Of a stretch of 45,675 bases of DNA, positions 8,524-15,492 are shown piece by piece (position 1 is the first letter of the stretch; each line of letters starts with the position of its first letter). This DNA is from Burkholderiaceae bacterium (GTDB lineage Bacteria > Pseudomonadota > Gammaproteobacteria > Burkholderiales > Burkholderiaceae_C): positions 1 through 45,675 of the forward strand of contig JAEUOY010000058.1 of the NCBI GenBank assembly GCA_016790515.1. The letters run 5' to 3'. The notes below the pieces were generated by a model. The model saw nothing but the letters and a program-made list of their open reading frames with translations, did not search any database and was not told the DNA's origin. The position numbers and the translations under genes are program-made.

Positions 8524-8846
8524 CTGCGCGCGCAGCGATGCGCCGGCGCGGCTTTATACGCGCGAGACCAGCCGGGGCAGCCGGGCACCTGACCGGCTGG
8601 CGCCGGCGGGGCCGCGCCGCTGCGCGGGCCGCGCCGGCCCGGGCCACTGCGAATCGTCGAATTCGTCCATCGGCGCACCCGTCCCGGTGTGATTGCAGGC
8701 CCTGTTGGGCGCCCGGCTGCCGGCGAAGTTCCGGGCTTCACTTGCTTTTACACCGATCGCGGAGTTGATGCTTCGATGCGCTGTTGATGCTACGATGTCG
8801 ATGCTTGTCATCGTTGTATCGAACCCGTCGCGGAGCGGTGATCCCC
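8524..8846. other. Intergenic region upstream of the vapBC-like module
   Basis: These 323 bases hold no firm gene. The minus-strand 38-codon ORF 8554-8670 (starting MDEFDDSQW) might be expressed. The right-hand end contains the repeats that I read as the toxin-antitoxin operator. Bases from about 8740 onward are locally richer in A+T than the surroundings, as expected for a promoter. Confidence 0.4.
8764..8814 (+). promoter_or_regulatory. Putative operator of the vapBC-like operon: direct and inverted repeats
   Basis: Two 15-bp direct repeats (8764-8778 and 8783-8797) match at 14 of 15 positions and are 19 bp apart, close to two helical turns. An inverted repeat overlaps the second copy, with ACGATG at 8792-8797 and CATCGT at 8809-8814. 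The cluster lies 33-83 bp upstream of the antitoxin start. Ribbon-helix-helix antitoxins bind such repeated half-sites to autorepress. A TACGAT at 8791-8796 could serve as a weak -10. The repeats are seen; the function is inferred. Confidence 0.5.
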
Positions 8847-9086
8847 ATGCGCACCACCATCAACATCGACGAAGACGCCCTGCTGGCGGCCAGGCATGTG
8901 GCCCAGCGTGAGCGCATCTCATTGGGCGAGGCCATCTCCGAACTGGTCCGGCGCGGCACGCGCAACGACGACATGGCTGCGCAGCGCAGCGCCCCCTTGC
9001 GCGGGCGATTCGCGCTGTTGCCGGCTCGCGATGAAGTCATCACCCCGCAGCATGTGCGTGACTTGATGGAACGCGAGGGCATCTGA
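8847..9086 (+). CDS. vapB: Antitoxin of a VapBC-type toxin-antitoxin module (ribbon-helix-helix)
   Basis: A 79-residue protein. It starts with a short strand and two helices ('MRTTINIDEDALLAARHVAQ', then the 'SLGEAISELVRRG' helix), the ribbon-helix-helix DNA-binding layout of many VapB antitoxins. The rest is an Arg-rich linker and a C-terminal segment ('VITPQHVRDLMEREGI') that would wrap the toxin. The ATG at 8847 has a GGAG about 11 bases upstream; the ORF is open further upstream but that extension is Cys/Arg-rich and unlikely. The stop is 3 bases before the toxin's GTG, so translation is coupled. It neutralises the downstream PIN toxin and, with it, probably represses its own promoter through the repeats at 8764-8814. 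Confidence 0.88.
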   Translation: MRTTINIDEDALLAARHVAQRERISLGEAISELVRRGTRNDDMAAQRSAPLRGRFALLPARDEVITPQHVRDLMEREGI

Positions 9087-9089
9087 ACC

Positions 9090-9521
9090 GTGCGTGCGCT
9101 GCTGGACGTCAACGTCTGGGTCGCCCTGTTCGACGATGCGCACCAGTTTTCCGCTCGGGCCAACGCCTTCATCGAGTCACCGGGCGTGCAGGTGGCAACC
9201 TGTCCGCTGACGGAGAACGGCGTTGTGCGCGTGCTCAGCCTGCCGAGCTACGGCCGGCGCGGTGGCCTGGCCATCCAGCGTGTTCGCCAACGGCTGCAGG
9301 AGGCTTGTGCCGCGCTCGACCATGCATTCTGGCCCGACACGCTGTCGCTGCGTGACGACCGGCGCTTCGACTTCAATCGCGTACAGGGGCACAACCAGAT
9401 CACCGACATGTACCTGCTGGCGCTGGCCGTGGCCCATGGCGGCCGGCTGGTCAGCTTCGATCAGTCGATTGCGCTGGCCAGCGTGCCGGGTGCCACGGCG
9501 GAGCACCTGCTGCTGCTTTGA
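9090..9521 (+). CDS. vapC: VapC-type toxin, PIN-domain ribonuclease
   Basis: A 143-residue PIN-domain protein. The four acidic residues expected for a Mg2+-dependent ribonuclease are visible: Asp6 ('LLDVNVW'), Glu42 ('LTENG'), Asp106 ('ITDMYLLALA') and Asp124 ('SFDQS'). All are intact, so the toxin is probably active; VapC toxins typically cleave tRNA or rRNA. The start is a GTG three bases after the antitoxin stop, which is normal for such operons. The gene order antitoxin-toxin and the size of both products agree with the family. A second toxin-antitoxin pair starts 163 bases downstream on the same strand. Confidence 0.93.
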   Translation: MRALLDVNVWVALFDDAHQFSARANAFIESPGVQVATCPLTENGVVRVLSLPSYGRRGGLAIQRVRQRLQEACAALDHAFWPDTLSLRDDRRFDFNRVQGHNQITDMYLLALAVAHGGRLVSFDQSIALASVPGATAEHLLLL

Positions 9522-9652
9522 CGGCGGCACTCGCGACCCGTTGCTTCGGCTGGGTCGTCATCCGACTTGTGGTGTCCCCGGCCTCGAGCCAACCGTGCAG
9601 GCACGGCTTCCTCGAAGTTGCGGCATTGTGCCGCGGTGATTCGGGCCTGCTA

Positions 9653-9666
9653 GGATGTGCACATCC
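9653..9666. promoter_or_regulatory. 14-bp perfect palindrome, probable operator of the parDE-like module
   Basis: GGATGTGCACATCC is a perfect palindrome ending 18 bases before the antitoxin start codon. It overlaps a possible extended -10 element (TG at 9648-9649, TAGGAT at 9651-9656), so a bound repressor would block RNA polymerase. ParD-like ribbon-helix-helix antitoxins autoregulate through sites like this. No strong -35 is seen. Confidence 0.55.
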
Positions 9667-9684
9667 CATCACATCGGGCTTGCG

Positions 9685-9927
9685 ATGTCGACCACCGTAA
9701 CCGTGCGCCTCGAAGACGAAGTCAAGGATCGCCTCGATCGCCTGGCTGCGTCGACGCAGCGAAGCAAGTCCTTCCTGGCCGCCGAGGCCATTCGCGAGTT
9801 CGTCGAGAACAACGAGTGGCAGATCGCCGAGATCCAGGCCGCGCTGGGCGAAGCGGACGCCGGCGACTTCGCGAGCGATGCGGAGCTGGCGTCGCTGGCG
9901 ACGAAGTGGTCGGTGAATGCGGGTTAA
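9685..9927 (+). CDS. parD: Antitoxin of a ParDE/RelE-type module (ribbon-helix-helix)
   Basis: An 80-residue protein. The N-terminus 'MSTTVTVRLEDEVKDRLDRL' followed by the 'RSKSFLAAEAIREFV' helix is the classical CopG/ParD ribbon-helix-helix DNA-binding fold. The acidic C-terminus ('ALGEADAGDFASDAELASLA') is typical of the toxin-binding part. I chose the ATG at 9685; an in-frame ATG at 9655 would sit inside the palindrome and give a non-conserved extension. The last 11 bases overlap the toxin ORF, so the two are translationally coupled. The protein neutralises the downstream toxin and probably binds the palindrome at 9653-9666. Confidence 0.92.
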   Translation: MSTTVTVRLEDEVKDRLDRLAASTQRSKSFLAAEAIREFVENNEWQIAEIQAALGEADAGDFASDAELASLATKWSVNAG

Positions 9928-10201
9928 GTGGCTGCGCAATGCGTTGCGCAACCTGGACGACGAGGCCAGCTTCATCGCCAGTGACGATCCGCGTGCTGCG
10001 CAGCAGGTCGTCGAGCGCATCCTGACCGCGGTGGCGAAGCTGGAGGCCCAGCCCGGCATCGGGCGCCCCGGCCGTGTTCCCGGGACGAGGGAACTCGTCG
10101 TTGCCAAGACCCGTTACATCGTGCCGTACCGGGTGCGTGGTGAGGTCGTCGAGATCCTTCGGGTGTTTCACACGTCGCGCCGCCCGCCATCGCGCTGGTA
10201 G
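9917..10201 (+). CDS. parE: RelE/ParE superfamily toxin
   Basis: A 94-residue basic protein with the RelE/ParE pattern: an N-terminal strand and helix ('VKWLRNALRNLDDEASFIA'), a middle helix with 'AVAKLEAQPGIGRPGRVPGTREL', and the C-terminal strands 'YIVPYRVRGEVVEILRVFHTSR'. The 'P.GRPGR..GTREL' and 'VFHTSR' stretches are typical of ParE-like toxins, which usually target DNA gyrase; RelE relatives cleave mRNA on ribosomes. Which activity this one has cannot be told from sequence. It overlaps the antitoxin by 11 bases and appears intact. It converges with the radical SAM gene 39 bases downstream. Confidence 0.92.
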   Translation: MRVKWLRNALRNLDDEASFIASDDPRAAQQVVERILTAVAKLEAQPGIGRPGRVPGTRELVVAKTRYIVPYRVRGEVVEILRVFHTSRRPPSRW

Positions 10202-10240
10202 TTCAGTGCGGAGCGACGGCCCGAGGCCGAGGGGCGACGG

Positions 10241-12187
10241 TCATCGGTGCTGCGTGTCCCTGGCCATCGGCCCGGCCAGCGCCCGCGCGATCCGGTGCCG
10301 AGCGACCTTCGGCTTGGGCACCGGAAAGTCGAACCAGGCGCGCACGTCCTCGTCCAGCCCGATGCCGTGCATGAAGTTGTAGACCGCCTTCTTCAGGCCC
10401 ACGCCCAGCGCGTCGTGGTCGCACCCGGTCGGGTCGACGAAGCCGATGTCGTTCTTCGCGAAGCTCACCGGCGGCAGCGGCAGCAGCGTGACGCCATAGG
10501 CCTGCGGATCGCGGCCGACCGGCGAATGCACGGTGCAGGCGAAGCGGTGGAAGAAGCCCGACTGGATGCAGCCTTCGGCGAACAGCTGGCGCACGTATTC
10601 GAGCGCGTCGACGGTGTCCTGCACCGTCTGCGTCGGGAAGCCGTACATCAGGTAGGCATGGACCAGGATGCCGGCGTCGGCGAAGCCCTTGGTCACGCGC
10701 GCGACCTGGTCGACCGAGACACCCTTGTTCATCAGCGCCAGCAGCCGGTCGCTGGCGACTTCGAGCCCGCCCGAGATCGCGATGCAGCCGCTGTCGGCCA
10801 GTTGTCGGCAGAGCGCCGGCGTGAAGGTCTTCTCGAAGCGGATGTTGCCCCACCAGCTGATCGCCACCCTGCGGCGCTGCAGCTCGGCGGCCAGCGCCTT
10901 CAGCGACTTCGGCGGCGCCGCCTCGTCGACGAAGTGGAAGCCGGTCTGTCCGGTCTCGGCGACGATCGCCTCGATGCGGTCGACCAGCGTCTGGGCGCTG
11001 GCGACGTCGTAGCGCGAGATGTAGTCGAGGCCGACGTCGCAGAAGCTGCACTTCTTCCAGTAGCAGCCGTGCGCCACGGTCAGCTTGTTCCAGCGGCCGT
11101 CGCTCCACAGCCGGTGCATCGGGTTGAGCAGGTCCAGCAGCGACAGGTAGCGGTCCAGCGGCAGGCCGTCCCAGGTCGGGGTGCCGACCTCGGCGAAGGC
11201 GATGTCGGGTTCGGCGAGGTCGACGTAGCGCACCGTCGCGGTCGCCGCGTCGCGACAGAAGCTGCGCACCAGCCGGCTGCGCGAACGCCGGCCTTCCAGG
11301 TGCTCGAGCAGCGCCAGCAGCGGCCGCTCGCCGGCGTCCAGCGTCACGAAGTCGAAGAAGTCGAACAGCCGCGGCTCGGCCAGCTCGCGCAATTCGGTGT
11401 TGACGAAGCCGCCGCCCAGCACCGTGGCGATGCCCGGGTCCTGCGCCTTGATCGACTGCGCGATGCGCAGCGCCGCGTACACCGCGCCGGGGAACGGCAC
11501 CGACAGCAGCACCACGCCGGGCCGGTGGCGCTGCAGCTCGGCGAGCGTGAGTTCGTGCAGCCAGTCGTCCAGCAGGTTGCGCGGCGCGGCCAGCGCCTGC
11601 GCCAGCGGCTCGAAGGTGGGCTGGCTCTGCGCCAGCCGCTCGGCATAGCGCACGAACTCGAAGCGCGGGTCGACCGCCTCGCGCACGACGTCGGCGATGT
11701 CGTTGAGGTACAGCGTGGCCAGGTGGCGGGCGCGGTCGCTGACGCCCAGCGCGCCGAAGGCCCAGGCCATCGGGTCGCCGCCCTCGGGCTCGTCCGGATC
11801 CTGGTAGACGTCCAGGCTCGCGAAGCGCGGCCCTTCGGGCAGGAAGCTGCGGCCGGCGATGCGGTGCGCCAGCGTCGGGTCACGGCCCTGCAGGAAGGCG
11901 ATCGCCGGGCCGATCGTCACCGCATAGGCTTCGAAGCGATCGGCGAAGCCGGCCAGCCGTGGCGTCCGCTGCGCGGCGCCCAGCGCTTCGATGGTCTCTC
12001 GCACCGCCCGAAGCCCGTCGGCCGACAGCAGCCTCAGCGCCAGGCCCAGCGCCAGGTCGGCCTGTGCCGCGTGAATGCCGCGCGAGCGCAGGAAGCCGGT
12101 CAGGTAGGCGGTCGACGGGTACGGCGTGTTCAGCTGCGTCATCGGCGGGATGAGCGACAGCACGCGGGTCGCGGGCAGCGGCGGCAT
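10241..12187 (-). CDS. Radical SAM protein with an N-terminal B12-binding-like domain
   Basis: A 648-residue protein. The centre has a radical SAM cluster motif: Cys375, Cys380 and Cys383 in 'HGCYWKKCSFCD'. The spacing is CX4CX2C, not the common CX3CX2C. Downstream are the usual core elements: 'FHFVDEAAP', 'WWGNIRFEKTFTP', 'ISGGLEVASDRLLALMNKG' and 'YLMYGFPTQT'. Residues about 215-310 ('PGVVLLSVPFPGAVYAALRIAQ', 'ATVLGGGFVN') look like the Rossmann-type cobalamin-binding domain of B12-dependent radical SAM enzymes, but no DxHxxG motif is seen, so B12 binding would be base-off or absent. The reaction is unknown; relatives include methyltransferases and ring-rearranging enzymes. The gene diverges from the 12256 gene, with 68 bases between their start codons. 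Confidence 0.88.
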   Translation of the reverse strand: MPPLPATRVLSLIPPMTQLNTPYPSTAYLTGFLRSRGIHAAQADLALGLALRLLSADGLRAVRETIEALGAAQRTPRLAGFADRFEAYAVTIGPAIAFLQGRDPTLAHRIAGRSFLPEGPRFASLDVYQDPDEPEGGDPMAWAFGALGVSDRARHLATLYLNDIADVVREAVDPRFEFVRYAERLAQSQPTFEPLAQALAAPRNLLDDWLHELTLAELQRHRPGVVLLSVPFPGAVYAALRIAQSIKAQDPGIATVLGGGFVNTELRELAEPRLFDFFDFVTLDAGERPLLALLEHLEGRRSRSRLVRSFCRDAATATVRYVDLAEPDIAFAEVGTPTWDGLPLDRYLSLLDLLNPMHRLWSDGRWNKLTVAHGCYWKKCSFCDVGLDYISRYDVASAQTLVDRIEAIVAETGQTGFHFVDEAAPPKSLKALAAELQRRRVAISWWGNIRFEKTFTPALCRQLADSGCIAISGGLEVASDRLLALMNKGVSVDQVARVTKGFADAGILVHAYLMYGFPTQTVQDTVDALEYVRQLFAEGCIQSGFFHRFACTVHSPVGRDPQAYGVTLLPLPPVSFAKNDIGFVDPTGCDHDALGVGLKKAVYNFMHGIGLDEDVRAWFDFPVPKPKVARHRIARALAGPMARDTQHR

Positions 12188-12195
12188 GGCCCGGA

Positions 12196-12225
12196 TTGTC
12201 AGGCTTGCGATGAACTGGCTATGCT
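12196..12225 (+). promoter_or_regulatory. Predicted sigma-70 promoter for the 12256 gene
   Basis: TTGTCA at 12196-12201 matches the -35 consensus at 5 of 6 positions. TATGCT at 12220-12225 matches the -10 at 4 of 6. The spacer is 18 bp. Both lie between the divergent start codons of the radical SAM gene and the 12256 gene. Transcription would start about 20-25 bases before the ATG, leaving room for the GGGAGCGAGCG ribosome-binding region. This is a sequence match only. Confidence 0.5.
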
Positions 12226-12255
12226 GCCGCTGCGAACAACTGCAGGGAGCGAGCG

Positions 12256-13143
12256 ATGGCGGTCAGACCCTCGTACAACACTGTCCAGCTGGCGCTGGAA
12301 ATCGCCGGCGTGGCCGCCGGCCCGCTGCGCAGCGTGCAGCCGGCGCCGCTGCGCGTCGAGCGGATCGCCGCCTCGCCCGGCACGTCGCGCTCGCTGGCGA
12401 GCGCCGCCGCGGTGTCGCTGGGGGCGATGGCCGCCGAGTTCGACCTCGGCGACAAGGGGCCGCTGCTCGACTGGGTGGCGATGCTGTGGTTGCGCAAGCT
12501 GGCGGTGATCGACGGCGCGGTGCTGGTGGCCGACCACGACCGCATCGAGCAGCGGCGAATCGGCTTCAGCGAAGGCGTGCTGCGCGAGGTGGTGCTGCCG
12601 ACGCTGTCGGTGGCCGACGCCAAGAAGGCCTTCACGATCGCGCTGACCTGGCAGCCGGCCCAGGTGGACGACCAGCCCGGCAGCGGCAAGAAGATCGCGG
12701 CGACGGTGACCAAGCGCAAGCCGCTGCTGACCGGCAATTTCCGTGTGCTGGGCCTGCCGTTCGACGGCAGGATGGTGCGCGAGGTCGGCCTGCCCACCGC
12801 CCGCGTCGCGCTGGGGCGTGTCGACAGCCGGCGGCCCGAGCTGCTCCTGGCCGGCTTCGACGGCGGCGAGCTGCGGCTGGTCGTCGCCGGCCGCTCGGCC
12901 ACCGAGGCGCTGGCCTGGGTGCGCAAGCTGGTTGCCGACGGCCGCATCGACGCCGCCGAGGCGATCGACATCCGGGTCGAGATGCTCGACGCGGCATTGA
13001 AGAGCGTGCTGGCCACGATCGAGCTGCGCGCCTGCGCGCTCATCGGCTGCGAGCCGTCGCGGCTGGACTCGCAGGCCGACGGCATCGCCAGCGTCAGCCT
13101 GCGTTTCGCAGTGGCCGAGACACGGCTGACGATCGCCGGTTGA
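12256..13143 (+). CDS. Uncharacterised protein, possibly two tail-tube (gp19)-like domains
   Basis: A 295-residue protein with a good ribosome site (GGGAG) and normal codon use. I do not recognise it securely. Its pattern recalls the gp19/Hcp-like tail-tube fold of phage tails and contractile injection systems, repeated twice. Residues about 8-140 contain 'LEIAGVAAGPLRSVQ', 'LLDWVAMLW' and a strand 'GFSEGVLREVVLPTL'. Residues about 155-295 contain 'NFRVLGLPFDG', 'ALAWVRKLVADG' and the ending 'DGIASVSLRFAVAETRLTI', which matches how gp19-like domains finish. There is no signal peptide or membrane segment. No sheath, baseplate, spike or AAA+ gene is in the window, so a complete injection system is not here. 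It is divergent from the radical SAM gene. Confidence 0.8.
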   Translation: MAVRPSYNTVQLALEIAGVAAGPLRSVQPAPLRVERIAASPGTSRSLASAAAVSLGAMAAEFDLGDKGPLLDWVAMLWLRKLAVIDGAVLVADHDRIEQRRIGFSEGVLREVVLPTLSVADAKKAFTIALTWQPAQVDDQPGSGKKIAATVTKRKPLLTGNFRVLGLPFDGRMVREVGLPTARVALGRVDSRRPELLLAGFDGGELRLVVAGRSATEALAWVRKLVADGRIDAAEAIDIRVEMLDAALKSVLATIELRACALIGCEPSRLDSQADGIASVSLRFAVAETRLTIAG

Positions 13144-13281
13144 CGATCGACGGTTGTGGGCATGGTGCCCGTTGGCGCTGGACGCCGGCGGCGTCGCACA
13201 GGCCGTTGAACCTGCGCGGCCGACCAGCACGGAGCTGGCCCCGAAGAAGGTCATGATCGCCTGCCCTGCCTCGCGCTGAAC

Positions 13282-15411
13282 ATGTCGACCCCCGACGACT
13301 TCGAAACCGCCGTGCGCCGCCACGACGCCCGCGTGGCGGCGCTCGGCCTGACGATCTGGGTCGGCTCCGAGCCGACCTTCACCGACCGCCTCGCCCAGAC
13401 GCCCGAGTGGCTGAGCAGCGCCCTGGGCGGCGACAAGGAACTGCGGGCCCAGGCGCTGCTGGGCGGGCTGAGCCGCCGTTTCCCCGGCGGCCTCGTGCTG
13501 CGCAGCGTCGGGCGGCAATACCCCGGCGAGGCGCAGCCGCGCTGGAACCTGGGCCTGTACCGCCGCCGCGATGGCGTGCCGCTGTGGCAGGGGCCGCCCG
13601 ACCCGATCCTCGCGGTGCCCACGCAGGAAGCCCGGCCCGGGCTGGAACCCTGGGCCGCGGCCTTGTCGGCGGCGTTCCAGGCGCGCGGCTTCGGGGCCGC
13701 GCCGGTCGGCGCGCCGGACCCGTTCGAGCGCCGGCTGCTGATGCGCGCGGAGGTCGCCGCCGGCGCCGATGCCGTGGTCGCCAACCCCGGCGATCCACGG
13801 CTGGCCCGCCCTTCGGTGCATGCCCAGCCGATCCCGGCCAGCGGCCTGCGCGACGAACTGGCCGAAGCCGGCGCCTACCTGTTCGTGCTGCGCATCGACG
13901 AGCTCGACGGGCGGCCGACGGCGCGCATCGAACTGCCCCGGTTCACTGCGGTGCCGCTGTTCCTGGACGTGCTGCAGTGCCTGGAACAGTCCAGCCTCGC
14001 CTGCCGGCTGCCGGTGCTGATCGTCGCCGGCTACCCGCCGCCGGCCGATGCCACGGTGGAGCTCGGCACCGTGACGCCCGATCCGGCGGTGGTCGAGATC
14101 AACACCGCGCCGAGCGCCGATGCCGCGAGCTTCCTGTGGCGCAGCCGCGAGATCTATGCCGCGGCCGCGGACCAGGGCCTGGCGCCGTACCGGCTGTATT
14201 TCAACGGCACGGTGGCCGATTCGGGCGGCGGCGGGCAGATCACGCTGGGTGGCGCCTCGCCGCGGGACAGCCCGTTCCTGCAGCAGCCGCGCCTGCTGCC
14301 GCGCCTGGTGCGCTTTCTCAACCGCCACCCGGCGCTGTCGTACCTCTTCTGCCACGACTTCGTCGGCAGCAGCGGGCAGTCGGTGCGCGCCGACGAGCGC
14401 GGCAGCGATGCCTTCGACGAACTGGCGCTGGCCCTCGCGCTGCTGGAGCGCCAGGAGCCGCTGACCGCCGAGACGCTGTGGCACGGCCTGGCGCCGTTCC
14501 TCTGCGATGCCGCCGGCAACAGCCACCGCGCCGAGGTGAACATCGAGAAGCTGTGGAATCCGTTCCTGGCCGGGCGTGGCCAGCTGGGGCTGGTGGAGTT
14601 CCGCGCGCTGCGCATGCAGCACACGCCGGAGCGGGCCACCGCGCTGGCCTGCCTGCTGCGCAGCGTCGCGGCGATGCTGGCGGGTGCCGACGACGGCCTG
14701 CCCCTCGTCGACTGGGGTCGCGAACTGCACCAGCGCTTCGCGCTGCCGTTCTACCTGGAGCAGGACCTGCGTGCCGTGCTGGCCAGCCTGGCTGCGGCAG
14801 GCCTGGCGCTGGACGAGGCGATCGAGTCGGTGCTCTGGCGTGGCGCCTTCCGCCGCCTCGGGCAGGTGCAGCTGCCGGGCTGCAGCCTCGAACTGAGGCG
14901 TGCGCTGGAGTTCTGGCCGCTGCTGGGCGACGCCGCCAGCCCCGAGCAGGGTGGCGGTTCGCGCCTGATCGACGCCAGCACCGCACGGGTGGAACTGCGG
15001 CTGCGGCCGGTGCCCGACGGCGCATCTGCGGGCGAGTGGCAGGTCTTCGCGTCCGGCGTCGCGCTGCCGATGCGGCATGAGCGAGACGCCCAGGGCGAGG
15101 TCCAGGTGTTCGGCCTGCGCTACCGCAGTTTCGTCCCGCGCTGGGGCCTGCACCCGACGCTCGGCGCCCAGGCGCCGGTGCGGGTGCTGCTGCGCCATCC
15201 GGGCCAGGCCGACGACCATCGGGTCACGCTGCATGAATGGCGCCCCGACGGCCAGGCCTATCCGGGGCTGCCCGAGGATCTGGACGAGGCGCGGCAGCGC
15301 CGGGCCGACCGGATCACGCTGCAGGCCGTCCCGCGTGACCCGGCACTCGGCGGTGAGCCCGCGCCGCTGCGCGGGCTCGACGCGTACGGCCTGGACCTGC
15401 GCTGCCTGTGA
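13282..15411 (+). CDS. Stand-alone DUF2126 (transglutaminase-associated) protein
   Basis: A 709-residue protein that begins almost directly with the DUF2126 signature ('LTIWVGSEPTFTDR', 'GGDKELRAQALL', 'VGRQYPGEAQPRWNLGLY') and continues through the family's length. In most known proteins this module is the C-terminal part of a ~1100-residue protein with an N-terminal transglutaminase-like cysteine protease domain. Here that domain is absent: the frame offers no upstream start, and the preceding gene is unrelated. DUF2126 proteins often occur beside circularly permuted ATP-grasp and alpha-E proteins, which suggests peptide-bond or ligase chemistry; none of those is in this window. No Shine-Dalgarno is clear before the ATG. 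The function is unknown. Confidence 0.88.
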   Translation: MSTPDDFETAVRRHDARVAALGLTIWVGSEPTFTDRLAQTPEWLSSALGGDKELRAQALLGGLSRRFPGGLVLRSVGRQYPGEAQPRWNLGLYRRRDGVPLWQGPPDPILAVPTQEARPGLEPWAAALSAAFQARGFGAAPVGAPDPFERRLLMRAEVAAGADAVVANPGDPRLARPSVHAQPIPASGLRDELAEAGAYLFVLRIDELDGRPTARIELPRFTAVPLFLDVLQCLEQSSLACRLPVLIVAGYPPPADATVELGTVTPDPAVVEINTAPSADAASFLWRSREIYAAAADQGLAPYRLYFNGTVADSGGGGQITLGGASPRDSPFLQQPRLLPRLVRFLNRHPALSYLFCHDFVGSSGQSVRADERGSDAFDELALALALLERQEPLTAETLWHGLAPFLCDAAGNSHRAEVNIEKLWNPFLAGRGQLGLVEFRALRMQHTPERATALACLLRSVAAMLAGADDGLPLVDWGRELHQRFALPFYLEQDLRAVLASLAAAGLALDEAIESVLWRGAFRRLGQVQLPGCSLELRRALEFWPLLGDAASPEQGGGSRLIDASTARVELRLRPVPDGASAGEWQVFASGVALPMRHERDAQGEVQVFGLRYRSFVPRWGLHPTLGAQAPVRVLLRHPGQADDHRVTLHEWRPDGQAYPGLPEDLDEARQRRADRITLQAVPRDPALGGEPAPLRGLDAYGLDLRCL

Positions 15412-15457
15412 CGGGCCTTGCGACGAGCCATGCTGGCGACTGATCGCGAAACATGAT

Positions 15458-15482
15458 CCAATTGGATTCCATTTGGAATCCA
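15458..15482. promoter_or_regulatory. Strong inverted repeats, probable operator of the CopG-like regulator
   Basis: A perfect inverted repeat with 9-bp arms (TGGATTCCA at 15463-15471, TGGAATCCA at 15474-15482) and a 2-bp centre ends 10 bases before the ATG of the ribbon-helix-helix gene. It overlaps an 8-bp palindrome, CCAATTGG, at 15458-15465. TTGGA/TCCAA half-sites thus recur at short intervals, the arrangement used by cooperative ribbon-helix-helix dimers. Autoregulation of the regulator-esterase pair is inferred. Confidence 0.6.
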
Positions 15483-15492
15483 GAGGGATGGC

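Noticed and set aside
12256-13143. Complete contractile injection system or prophage
   Set aside because: No sheath, baseplate, spike, AAA+ or structural phage genes are present; only one possible tube-like protein.
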